This document shows positions 1 through 5,786 of a stretch of 6,841 nucleotides of DNA, piece by piece (within the stretch, counting starts at the first letter, position 1; every line of letters begins with the position of its first letter). The position numbers and the translations under genes were made by a program. The notes under the pieces are model-generated. The model made no database searches. It worked only from the letters and a program-made list of their open reading frames with translations, and was not told the origin of the DNA. The DNA lies in assembly GCA_050731755.1 (NCBI GenBank), contig JBOHPP010000041.1, forward strand, positions 1-6,841, in the 5' to 3' direction. This DNA is from JBOHPP01 sp050731755 (GTDB taxonomy: Bacteria > Methylomirabilota > Methylomirabilia > Rokubacteriales > CSP1-6).

Positions 1-683
1 GAGAAGCGCCGCCGGCCGGGCGGGTCGCCGCCTTCGCGGCCGCGCTCGTGGCCGGCGTCGCCGCGACGAACGGCCCGCTGCACGATCTGGCCGAGCGGCC
101 CGTCTTCGCCGCCCACATGGCCCAGCACCTCGTCCTTATCCTCGGCATGGCGCCCCTCCTGCTGGCGGCAACGCCGGGCTGGATGGTCGACGGCCTTCTC
201 GGCGTCATTCTGGGCGGCCCCCGGTGGCGGGCCTTGGCCCGCGCGCTCACACGACCGGTTCCGGCCCTGGGGCTTTACGCAGGCGCCCTGATCGCCTGGC
301 ACCTGCCGGGCCCGTTCGAGCGGGCGGTGGAGTCGCACGCCTGGCACCTCGTCGCGCACATGGTTCTCGTCGCCGGGGCAATCCTGGCGTGGTGGCCGGT
401 GCTGAGCAGCTCGCGCCTGCTCCCTCCGCTCCCGTACGGCGCCCAGATCCTTTATTTGTTCGCGTTCGGGATCCCGATGACGGTCGTGGCGGCCATGATC
501 GCCGGCGCCGAAGAAGTTCTCTACCCGAGGGGGGCGGCCGGACTCGACGACCAGCGGCTCGGCGGCATCATCATGTGGGTTCCGGCCGGGCTGGTGCCTC
601 TGGCCGCGTTCACGATCGTGTTCTTTCGCTGGGCCGCCGAGGAAGCGGACGAGGGCATGGAGGAAGGGGACTTCTCGAAGTAA
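1..683 (+). CDS. ctaG: CtaG-type cytochrome c oxidase assembly factor (5' end missing)
   Basis: The reading frame is open from position 3 to the window edge, so the true start lies upstream; the GTG at 48 is only the first in-window start and is probably internal. Counting from that GTG, 211 residues are visible, with about five hydrophobic segments: near 24-45, 71-88, 98-121, 132-152 and 173-195. Conserved-looking features are a His-rich first helix (FAAHMAQH, His23 and His27), a WHLPGPF loop, a HAWHLVAH helix and a late IIMWVPAGLVP helix. These are typical of the Caa3/CtaG membrane family, which helps deliver copper to heme-copper oxidase subunits. The C-terminal tail is acidic (EEADEGMEEGD) and probably cytoplasmic. 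Oxidase subunit genes would be expected upstream. The family call is fairly secure; the exact oxidase partner cannot be seen here. Confidence 0.82.
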   Translation, partial: EAPPAGRVAAFAAALVAGVAATNGPLHDLAERPVFAAHMAQHLVLILGMAPLLLAATPGWMVDGLLGVILGGPRWRALARALTRPVPALGLYAGALIAWHLPGPFERAVESHAWHLVAHMVLVAGAILAWWPVLSSSRLLPPLPYGAQILYLFAFGIPMTVVAAMIAGAEEVLYPRGAAGLDDQRLGGIIMWVPAGLVPLAAFTIVFFRWAAEEADEGMEEGDFSK

Positions 684-713
684 GACCGCCGGTACCCTTC
701 GGCCCTCCGTCCT

Positions 714-729
714 TGGCACCCCCCTTGCA
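714..729 (+). promoter_or_regulatory. Putative sigma-54 (-24/-12) promoter
   Basis: The segment reads TGGCAC, then five C, then TTGCA. The invariant GG (715-716) and GC (727-728) are separated by exactly 10 nt, and only one base of the usual TGGCACG-N4-TTGCW consensus differs (G to C after TGGCAC). A transcript would begin near 739-740, leaving a leader of about 37 nt that carries an AGGAGG ribosome binding site at 767-772. This predicts activator-dependent transcription of the small gene at 777. Enhancer sites would lie upstream, inside the end of ctaG; I did not identify one. Confidence 0.6.
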
Positions 730-776
730 TTTCCGCTGCTCGCAGCGTCGCTACTTCGGAGACGCGAGGAGGAAAC

Positions 777-974
777 GTGGCCCTCAAGGTCGTGTTCGTG
801 CCCGTTGGCCGCACCCGGCGCGAGTGGATGTGGAAGGCGCGGGACGAGAGCAACACCATCACTATCTCGGGTCAGCGCTTCGACTCGCTGGGAGAGGCCG
901 TGCGTGACGCGCGCGAGCAGATCGACGGGCTCGGGGTCGGAGAGCCGCCGGACGACGATCCGTTCGCCGCCTGA
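777..974 (+). CDS. Small protein of unknown function, 65 residues
   Basis: The GTG start is supported by a perfect AGGAGG at 767-772 with a 4-nt spacer, so this is very likely a real gene. The protein is soluble, with no signal peptide or membrane segment. An N-terminal beta-like stretch (KVVFVPVG) leads to a Trp-containing strand (EWMWKARDESN), then a turn (SGQRFDSLGEA) and a helix (EAVRDAREQIDGL), and ends in an acidic, proline-rich tail (EPPDDDPFAA). The pattern of strands, a Trp, then 'F-x-S-x-x-E-A-x-x-x-A-R' loosely recalls small DUF1508- or DUF2188-like domains, but the likeness is too weak to assign. It lies 93 nt after ctaG behind its own candidate sigma-54 promoter and is followed by a terminator, so it looks like a single-gene transcript that responds to a sigma-54 activator. 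Confidence 0.75.
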   Translation: MALKVVFVPVGRTRREWMWKARDESNTITISGQRFDSLGEAVRDAREQIDGLGVGEPPDDDPFAA

Positions 975-1024
975 GCGGGGCCGCCCGCTGTCTGGGACGA
1001 TTCTTCAATCGTCGCACCTTTTTT
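974..1024 (+). terminator. Tandem hairpins with T-run, rho-independent terminator
   Basis: Two perfect inverted repeats lie in series just after the small gene. AGCGGG (974-979) pairs with CCCGCT (984-989) around a 4-nt loop, and GACGATT (996-1002) pairs with AATCGTC (1007-1013) around CTTC. Six T follow at 1019-1024 after a 5-nt gap. The gap is a little long for a classic terminator, but position and direction fit the end of the 777-974 transcript. Confidence 0.6.
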
Positions 1025-1039
1025 CCAATCCGGGGAGCC

Positions 1040-1048
1040 TGCTATGAT
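1040..1048 (+). promoter_or_regulatory. Extended -10 promoter for the nucleotide-sugar operon
   Basis: TGCTATGAT matches the extended -10 form TG-N-TATAAT with one mismatch. At the expected spacing upstream there is only the T-run of the preceding terminator (1019-1024) and no good -35 box, which is usual for extended -10 promoters. Transcription would start near 1055, leaving a leader of only about 11 nt before the ATG at 1066. Confidence 0.55.
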
Positions 1049-1065
1049 AGTGGGCACCCCCCGCT

Positions 1066-2376
1066 ATGAACATCTGCGTGGTCGGCACCGGCTATGTGGG
1101 CTTGGTCACCGGCGCCGTCTTCGCCGACCTCGGCAATGACGTGATCTGTGTCGACAACCAGGCGGAGAAGATCGCCGCCCTCCGCGCCGGCCGGATGACG
1201 ATGTACGAGCCCGGGCTGGAAGAGATGGTGGGCCGCAACGTGGCCGACGGGCGGTTGAGCTTCACCACCGACCTCGGCGCCGCCGTCAAGCGCTCCCTCA
1301 TCGTCTTCATCACCGTGGGCACGCCCCCCAAAGCCGACGGGCAGACCGACCTCGGCGCCGTCGAAGAGGTGGCCCGGGGCATCGGGCAGGCGATGGAGAA
1401 GCACACGGTGATCGTGAACAAGTCGACGGTACCCGTCGGCACCGGTGAGCTCGTCCGCGAGGTGATCGAGCGCCACCAGGCCCAGCCGGTGCCCTTCGAC
1501 GTGGTGTCCAACCCGGAGTTCCTGCGCGAGGGCTCCGCCATCGAGGACACGCTGCGGCCCGACCGCATCGTCATCGGGGCCCCCAACCAGCAGGTGGCGA
1601 TGACGCTCCTGGAACTCTACGCGCCCCTGGAGCGGCCCATGATCATCACCGACGTCCCGTCGGCCGAGATGATCAAGTACGCGTCCAACGCCTTCCTGGC
1701 CACGAAGATCTCCTTCAGCAACGCCATCGCCAATATGTGCGAGCTGGCCGGCGCCGACGTCGGACAGGTGATCAAGGGCGTGGGGCTCGACCCCCGCATT
1801 GGACCGTCGTTCATGCAGGCGGGCTTGGGCTACGGGGGCAGCTGCTTTCCCAAGGACACCGACTCCCTCGTGCACATCGCGGCCTCACTGGGCTACGACT
1901 TCCGTCTCCTCAAGGCGGTGGTGGAGATCAACCGCGACCGGGCGGGCCACTTCGTCGACCAGATCGCCAAGGCCCTGGCGCCGCTCGACGACAAGATCCT
2001 CGCGGTGCTCGGGCTGGCGTTCAAGGCCAACACCGACGACATGCGCGAAGCCAAGTCCATCGAGGTGATCACGCGTCTGATCGACCTCGGCGCCCGGGTG
2101 CGCGCCTACGATCCGGTGGCCATCGCCAACGCCGGCAAGGTCCTGCCCCGGGCCGTGGTGTTTTGCGACTCGCCCTACGAGGCGGCGGCGGGAGCCGACG
2201 GGCTGGCCCTCGTCACCGAGTGGAACGAGTTCAAGTTTCTCAACCTCGAGCGGGTGCGCGCTCTCATGCGGCGGCCGGTAGTGTTCGACGGCCGCAACGT
2301 GTGGGAGTCCGAGCGGATGCGGCGCCTCGGGTTCGAGTACTACTCGATCGGCCGCAAACCGGTCCTGCCCGCCTAG
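1066..2376 (+). CDS. ugd: UDP-glucose 6-dehydrogenase
   Basis: This enzyme oxidises UDP-glucose twice with NAD+ to give UDP-glucuronate in the cytoplasm. The 436 residues match the usual bacterial length. An N-terminal Rossmann motif (GTGYVGL, 7-13) is followed by VGTPP (84-88), STVPVGTG (120-127) and NPEFLREGSA (149-158). The central helix EMIKYASNAF (201-210) carries a conserved Lys204, and the catalytic loop GYGGSCFPKD (255-264) carries the nucleophile Cys260. The C-terminal UDP-binding domain has GLAFKANTDDMRE (316-328). All key residues are present. The ATG is preferred because GTGYVGL then sits at the normal distance from the N-terminus. No Shine-Dalgarno sequence precedes it, and the predicted leader is very short. 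The next gene starts 6 nt after its stop, so it is first in an operon and supplies the substrate of the downstream decarboxylase. Arginine codons are all CGN. No intein is present in this gene. Confidence 0.96.
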   Translation: MNICVVGTGYVGLVTGAVFADLGNDVICVDNQAEKIAALRAGRMTMYEPGLEEMVGRNVADGRLSFTTDLGAAVKRSLIVFITVGTPPKADGQTDLGAVEEVARGIGQAMEKHTVIVNKSTVPVGTGELVREVIERHQAQPVPFDVVSNPEFLREGSAIEDTLRPDRIVIGAPNQQVAMTLLELYAPLERPMIITDVPSAEMIKYASNAFLATKISFSNAIANMCELAGADVGQVIKGVGLDPRIGPSFMQAGLGYGGSCFPKDTDSLVHIAASLGYDFRLLKAVVEINRDRAGHFVDQIAKALAPLDDKILAVLGLAFKANTDDMREAKSIEVITRLIDLGARVRAYDPVAIANAGKVLPRAVVFCDSPYEAAAGADGLALVTEWNEFKFLNLERVRALMRRPVVFDGRNVWESERMRRLGFEYYSIGRKPVLPA

Positions 2377-2382
2377 CCCTCC

Positions 2383-4701
2383 ATGCGGGCGCTGATCACC
2401 GGAGGCGCCGGCTTCATCGGCTCGCACCTCTGCGAGCTCATGCTCCGGCAGGGCGCCGACGTGATCGGCATGGACAACTTCATCACGGGCTCCACCGACA
2501 ACATCGCCCACCTGCGGGGCGAGCCGCGCTTCACGTTGGTCCAGCACGACGTGACCCAGTACATCGACGTGAATGGGCCGCTGGACTGGGTGCTGCACTT
2601 CGCCAGCCCCGCCTCGCCGCGGGACTACCTGGAGCTCCCCATCCAGACCCTGAAGGTCGGCGCCCTGGGCACGCATCGGGCGCTGGGCGTGGCCAAGGCG
2701 ACGGGAGCCCGGTTCCTCCTGGCCTCGACGTCGGAGGTGTACGGCGATCCCCTGATACATCCGCAGCGGGAAGACTACTGGGGCCACGTGAACCCCATCG
2801 GGCCGCGGGGCGTCTACGACGAGGCCAAGCGCTTCGCCGAGGCCCTCACCATGGCCTACCACCGCGCCCACAGTGTCGACACCCGGATCGTTCGGATCTT
2901 CAACAGCATCCCCGGCGATGAGTTCACCGTGGTCTTCGACAACGATCAGATCCACGTCGGCCCCGTCGAGGACTACGTTCGCACTGTAGAACTAGGCGGG
3001 ACCGCCGGGCGGAAGATTCTCGTCCCCGCGTTCGACCCCGCGACCTGTCGTCTCTCCCTGCGGACGGTCAGCGCGGTGATCAAGCATCCGTGTCAGACCG
3101 ACGTTTACAAAGTGCGAACTCGTTATGGTCGTGAGGTTCGCGTCACCGGCGATCACAGCGTCTTCCGACGCGGCCGCCACGGAGAGCCCGAAGCCGTCCC
3201 GGTACGGCGTCTCCAAATTGGAGACCACATCGCGATTGCATCCAGACTGCCCGTAGTGGAACGCGACCTCAATGAGGTCTCGCTGACGGACCACCTGCTC
3301 GGGGCGAGGGACGCGAGCGCCCTGTGGGACTATGCGATCGTCTCTCCAGCGCTGAGGCCGCTTATCAGACAAAGACGCGAGGAGATCCACCGTTTTCTCT
3401 TGATATCCGGGCGGATCCGGGCCAAACAGCTCCGAAACGGCCTCAGCTGCGCCTCGAACAAGTATCACCGACGGGCGCTCCTGCCCCTTCCTGTCGTCAA
3501 GGCGCTCGGCCTGCCCGTTCCAGCCGATGCCCGCCTTCGCATCTTCAAAGGGGGAGCCCATGTGTCCCTCCCGGCGCGTGTGATCGTCACCGACGACATC
3601 CTGTGGCTTCTCGGCTTCTTTCTCGCCGAGGGTTGCGCCGGCAAGAGCCATCGCGATGCTTTTCTCGCCTTCTGCTCAAATGAGTCGTATCTCGACAAGG
3701 CGGCGCGGATCTTCGAGGACCTCGGGCTGCACGTGGTCCGTCAAAGTCCCAAGAAGAGTCACGGCCCTTCGATCACCGTTCACTCGAAGATTCTGTACGA
3801 GCTTTTTGACGAGATTCTCGGGGTCCTTGGGGAGGCGATCCCGTCCTGGATCTTTCAGTTGCCGCTCCCCCGGCTCAAGTGGTTCCTGGAGGGGTATCGC
3901 GAGGGTGACGGTACCCATAGCGGGAAGAAGTTAGGCAACGAGCTGTGCTTCGACACGGCGAACCGGCGACGGGCCTATGATCTGACTCTCCTCCTTCTGC
4001 GGTTCGGGATCGTTGCCTCCGTAGGACGCTACGAGACCACCTTCAGGAAGCGATATGGCGATCGACGGTTCCCGTTCTATCGACTCGCGGTGTGCAGCCT
4101 CTCAAGTTTCAATCTCCTTGAGTGGGACCGAGGCGTGACCCAATATCTCAACGCCCGGCGTACGGGGGATCTCATCTGGGCCCGGGTGACGGCCGTGGAG
4201 AAATCGGTGGAGACACCGTTCGTCTACGATTTCTCGGTTCCGGACGCCGAGAACTTCTTCGGCGGTAACGGCGTTGCCTGCCACAACACCCATGGCCCCA
4301 GGATGAGGCTGAACGACGGACGGGCGATCCCCGCCTTCATCACCCAGGCTCTGAGCAATGAGCCCCTGACCGTCTTCGGCGACGGCTCCCAGACGCGGTC
4401 GTTCCAGTACATCGACGACCTGGTGGACGGCATCTGGCGGCTCATGCAGGTCCCCGTGCACGATCCCGTAAATCTCGGCAATCCTCACGAGCTGACGCTG
4501 CTCGAGCTGGCCAAGCGCATCCTCCGCCTCACCGCGTCTCAAAGCGAGATCGTCTTCCGTCCCCTGCCCGTGGACGATCCCAAGGTGCGCCAGCCTGACA
4601 TCACCCGGGCCCGCACGCAGCTCGGCTGGGAGCCCCGGGTCGACACCGACGAGGGTTTGCGTCTCACCATCGACTGGTTCCGGGGAAAGCTGCGCCGGTG
4701 A
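2383..4701 (+). CDS. uxs: UDP-glucuronate decarboxylase (UDP-xylose synthase) interrupted by an in-frame intein
   Basis: The 772-residue precursor consists of an N-extein (1-174), an intein (175-635) and a C-extein (636-772). The joined exteins give 311 residues, the normal size for bacterial UXS. The N-extein has the NAD-binding GGAGFIGSH motif (7-15), TSEVYG (116-121) and the short-chain dehydrogenase pair Tyr145/Lys149 in YDEAK. The C-extein has GPRMRLNDGR (638-647), the FGDGSQTRSFQYIDDLVDGI stretch (665-684) and the C-terminal LGWEPRV motif (747-753). These strongly resemble UXS, which oxidises and decarboxylates UDP-glucuronate to UDP-xylose using bound NAD+. Activity should require splicing, because the intein splits the substrate-site motif RIFN/THGPR. 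The gene follows ugd by 6 nt without an obvious ribosome binding site and overlaps the next gene by 4 nt, indicating translational coupling. A related NDP-sugar epimerase or dehydratase is less likely given GPRMRLNDGR. Confidence 0.93.
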   Translation: MRALITGGAGFIGSHLCELMLRQGADVIGMDNFITGSTDNIAHLRGEPRFTLVQHDVTQYIDVNGPLDWVLHFASPASPRDYLELPIQTLKVGALGTHRALGVAKATGARFLLASTSEVYGDPLIHPQREDYWGHVNPIGPRGVYDEAKRFAEALTMAYHRAHSVDTRIVRIFNSIPGDEFTVVFDNDQIHVGPVEDYVRTVELGGTAGRKILVPAFDPATCRLSLRTVSAVIKHPCQTDVYKVRTRYGREVRVTGDHSVFRRGRHGEPEAVPVRRLQIGDHIAIASRLPVVERDLNEVSLTDHLLGARDASALWDYAIVSPALRPLIRQRREEIHRFLLISGRIRAKQLRNGLSCASNKYHRRALLPLPVVKALGLPVPADARLRIFKGGAHVSLPARVIVTDDILWLLGFFLAEGCAGKSHRDAFLAFCSNESYLDKAARIFEDLGLHVVRQSPKKSHGPSITVHSKILYELFDEILGVLGEAIPSWIFQLPLPRLKWFLEGYREGDGTHSGKKLGNELCFDTANRRRAYDLTLLLLRFGIVASVGRYETTFRKRYGDRRFPFYRLAVCSLSSFNLLEWDRGVTQYLNARRTGDLIWARVTAVEKSVETPFVYDFSVPDAENFFGGNGVACHNTHGPRMRLNDGRAIPAFITQALSNEPLTVFGDGSQTRSFQYIDDLVDGIWRLMQVPVHDPVNLGNPHELTLLELAKRILRLTASQSEIVFRPLPVDDPKVRQPDITRARTQLGWEPRVDTDEGLRLTIDWFRGKLRR
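2905..4287 (+). mobile_element. Intein with homing endonuclease, 461 residues, in UDP-glucuronate decarboxylase
   Basis: The element is a protein intron that excises itself from the precursor and joins the exteins. Boundaries are set by the host motif: RIFN (171-174) is followed by Ser175, and the element ends at His634-Asn635 before Thr636-His-Gly-Pro-Arg. Block A is SIPGDEFTVV (175-184), with Ser as first nucleophile. Block B is RVTGDHSVF, with the T-x-x-H pair Thr255/His258. Block F is VYDFSVPDAENFF (614-626), with Asp616 in the class 1 position. Block G is VACHN (631-635), with penultimate His and terminal Asn. Thr636 is the +1 nucleophile. All residues needed for standard class 1 splicing are visible, so it should be active. 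Block F has Glu-Asn-Phe where many inteins have His-Asn-Phe, a tolerated variation. The DNA is visibly AT-richer than its surroundings and uses AGA/AGG codons, suggesting acquisition by transfer. Confidence 0.95.
3583..4137 (+). other. LAGLIDADG (DOD) homing endonuclease domain inside the intein
   Basis: This domain (about residues 401-585 of the precursor) would cut intein-free alleles of the same gene so that repair copies the intein in. Two LAGLIDADG-type helices are visible: LLGFFLAEG (409-417, acidic Glu416) and FLEGYREGDG (501-510, acidic Asp509). They are spaced about 90 residues apart, as expected for a monomeric two-motif enzyme. The segment IPSWIFQLP before the second motif and LLLLRFGIVASV (536-547) after it are typical accessory blocks. 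Both metal-binding acids are present and the frame is intact, so the nuclease may still be active. Boundaries are approximate. The roughly 110 basic residues between the splicing block and this domain (about 290-400) could be an added DNA-recognition region. Confidence 0.85.
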
Positions 4702-5630
4702 GAATCCTCGTCACCGGTGGCGCGGGCTTCATCGGCTCCCACATCCTCGACCGGCTCGTCCGAGACGGGCACACGGTGACCGCCGTCGACAACCTGAGCA
4801 CCGGACGCGAGACCAACGTGAACCCCGCGGCCCGGCTGGTGGTGGCCGACATTCGCAGCGGGCGGCTCCCCGCGGTCGTCGCCGAGGCCCGGCCCGACGC
4901 CGTCGTGCACGTGGCGGCCCAGGCGGCGGTGGCCCGCTCCGTTCTCGACCCGGTGTTCGATGCCAGCGTGAACGTGCTCGGCACGCTCAACCTGCTCGAG
5001 GCAAGCCGGGGTGCCGGCGTCCGGCGCGTCGTCTACACGTCGACGGGTGGCGCGGCCTACGGCGACACCGACGTGCTGCCCACGCCCGAAGACCACCCGG
5101 CCCAGGCCACGTCCCCCTACGGCGTGTCCAAGGTTGCGGCCGAGCGCTATCTCGAATGCTGGGCGGGGCTGACCGGCGGCAGTGTGCTGTCGCTGCGCCT
5201 GGCCAACGTCTACGGCCCCCGCCAGAACCCGCTGGGCGAGGCCGGGGTCATTGCCATCTTCAGCCACCGCCTGGTGCGCGGCGAGCCGTGCCTGGTGAAC
5301 GGGGATGGCGAGCAGACGCGCGACTACGTCTTCGTCGAGGACGTCGCCGATGCGGTGGCGCGGGCCGTGGCCCGCGCCGAGGCCCCCGGCGTGGTCAACG
5401 TCGGCACCGGCATCCAGACGTCAGTGAACGATCTGTACCGCCGGCTGGCCCGAGCGGCGGACGTCGCGCGGGCCGCCGTGCACGGCCCGGCCAAGCCCGG
5501 CGAGCAGCGGCGAAGCGTTCTGGACCCCAGCCGGGCCAAAGCGCTGTTGGGCTGGACGCCGACGACGAGTCTCGACGCCGGCCTGACCCGCACCCTCGCG
5601 TACTTTAGGGACGCGATCGCGAAGAGTTGA
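4698..5630 (+). CDS. NAD-dependent nucleotide-sugar 4-epimerase (GalE-like extended SDR)
   Basis: The 310-residue protein is a complete extended short-chain dehydrogenase. It has GGAGFIGSH (7-15), DNLSTG (31-36), a TSTGGAAYGD segment (114-123) in the place of the GalE catalytic Ser/Thr loop, the catalytic pair Tyr141/Lys145 in SPYGVSK, RLANVYGPRQNP (167-178), and NGDGEQTRDYVFVEDVADA (201-219). Such proteins invert C4 of UDP-hexoses or UDP-pentoses using tightly bound NAD+. Following ugd and uxs, it may act as a UDP-xylose or UDP-glucuronate 4-epimerase rather than a UDP-galactose enzyme; sequence alone does not decide this. The GTG start at 4698 overlaps the upstream TGA in GTGA (4698-4701) and places the Rossmann motif at the normal distance, so translation is probably coupled to uxs. 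The motif equivalent to the uxs intein site is uninterrupted here. Codons are strongly GC-rich. Confidence 0.9.
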   Translation: MRILVTGGAGFIGSHILDRLVRDGHTVTAVDNLSTGRETNVNPAARLVVADIRSGRLPAVVAEARPDAVVHVAAQAAVARSVLDPVFDASVNVLGTLNLLEASRGAGVRRVVYTSTGGAAYGDTDVLPTPEDHPAQATSPYGVSKVAAERYLECWAGLTGGSVLSLRLANVYGPRQNPLGEAGVIAIFSHRLVRGEPCLVNGDGEQTRDYVFVEDVADAVARAVARAEAPGVVNVGTGIQTSVNDLYRRLARAADVARAAVHGPAKPGEQRRSVLDPSRAKALLGWTPTTSLDAGLTRTLAYFRDAIAKS

Positions 5631-5647
5631 CCGGCGACCTGGTTCGA

Positions 5648-5666
5648 GCGCGGGCTTCGCCCGCGC
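5648..5666. repeat. GC-rich hairpin downstream of the epimerase gene
   Basis: GCGCGGGC (5648-5655) pairs perfectly with GCCCGCGC (5659-5666) around a TTC loop, 17 nt after the epimerase stop. There is no proper T-run after it, only CTTTG. It could be a transcript-stabilising or attenuating hairpin or a REP-like palindrome; the sequence does not show which. Confidence 0.6.
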
Positions 5667-5670
5667 AACT

Positions 5671-5753
5671 TTGTGGCCCCCCGCGCGGACGGGATGGTTT
5701 GGAGGGGGACGGTTGTGGCACCCCGCGCGAATGGGGAGGTTTGGAGGGGGCGG
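5671..5753. repeat. Two imperfect 42-bp tandem repeats
   Basis: The first copy covers 5671-5712 and the second 5713-5753. Both begin TTGTGGC, share a CCCCGCGCG core and end in GGTTTGGAGGGGG followed by a short GG-rich tail, with a handful of substitutions and a 1-nt length difference. They fill most of the gap between the epimerase and Trm112-like genes. No open reading frame with a start and ribosome binding site was seen in them. Each copy supplies a GGAGGGGG block that can pair with the CCCCCTCC at 5760-5767. Confidence 0.75.
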
Positions 5754-5780
5754 CCGCTGCCCCCTCCATGAACATGGAGG
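5743..5780 (+). promoter_or_regulatory. Two mutually exclusive hairpins over the Trm112-like ribosome binding site
   Basis: GGAGGGGGC (5743-5751) can pair perfectly with GCCCCCTCC (5759-5767). Alternatively, CCTCCAT (5763-5769) can pair perfectly with ATGGAGG (5774-5780) around a GAAC loop. The second hairpin buries the GGAGG Shine-Dalgarno sequence (5776-5780) of the gene starting at 5787. Both structures use 5763-5767, so only one can form at a time: the first frees the ribosome binding site and the second hides it. This is the logic of a translational switch, but no ligand domain is recognisable. Confidence 0.5.
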
Positions 5781-5786
5781 TGTCTC

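Noticed and set aside
725..757. TTGCAT as a -35 box for a sigma-70 promoter
   Set aside because: No reasonable -10 hexamer lies 16-18 nt downstream, and the same bases fit the -12 part of a sigma-54 promoter far better.
1042..1875. Long open frame on the - strand opposite ugd
   Set aside because: It mirrors the codon structure of a clearly real gene on the + strand. Its product is rich in His, Gly, Asp and Val without any recognisable motif, as is usual for antisense frames in GC-rich DNA.
1885..2955. Long open frame on the - strand across ugd and uxs
   Set aside because: It runs across two confident genes, has no ribosome binding site or family motif, and is a composition artefact.
2383..4701. 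The long decarboxylase gene as a fusion of two enzymes, or as a gene broken by an insertion sequence
   Set aside because: The frame is continuous. The insert starts and ends exactly at intein splice residues and contains splicing and LAGLIDADG motifs, and the two flanks join into one normal-length enzyme.
4539..5267. Long - strand frame opposite the epimerase gene
   Set aside because: It is the antisense shadow of a complete SDR gene with intact catalytic motifs and has no independent support.
5716..5730. TGGCACCCCG in the second tandem repeat as another sigma-54 promoter
   Set aside because: The bases 10 nt after the GG are GA instead of GC, and no TTGC-like -12 box is present.
5648..5753. 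CRISPR array
   Set aside because: There are only two adjacent imperfect copies with no spacers between them, and no cas genes.
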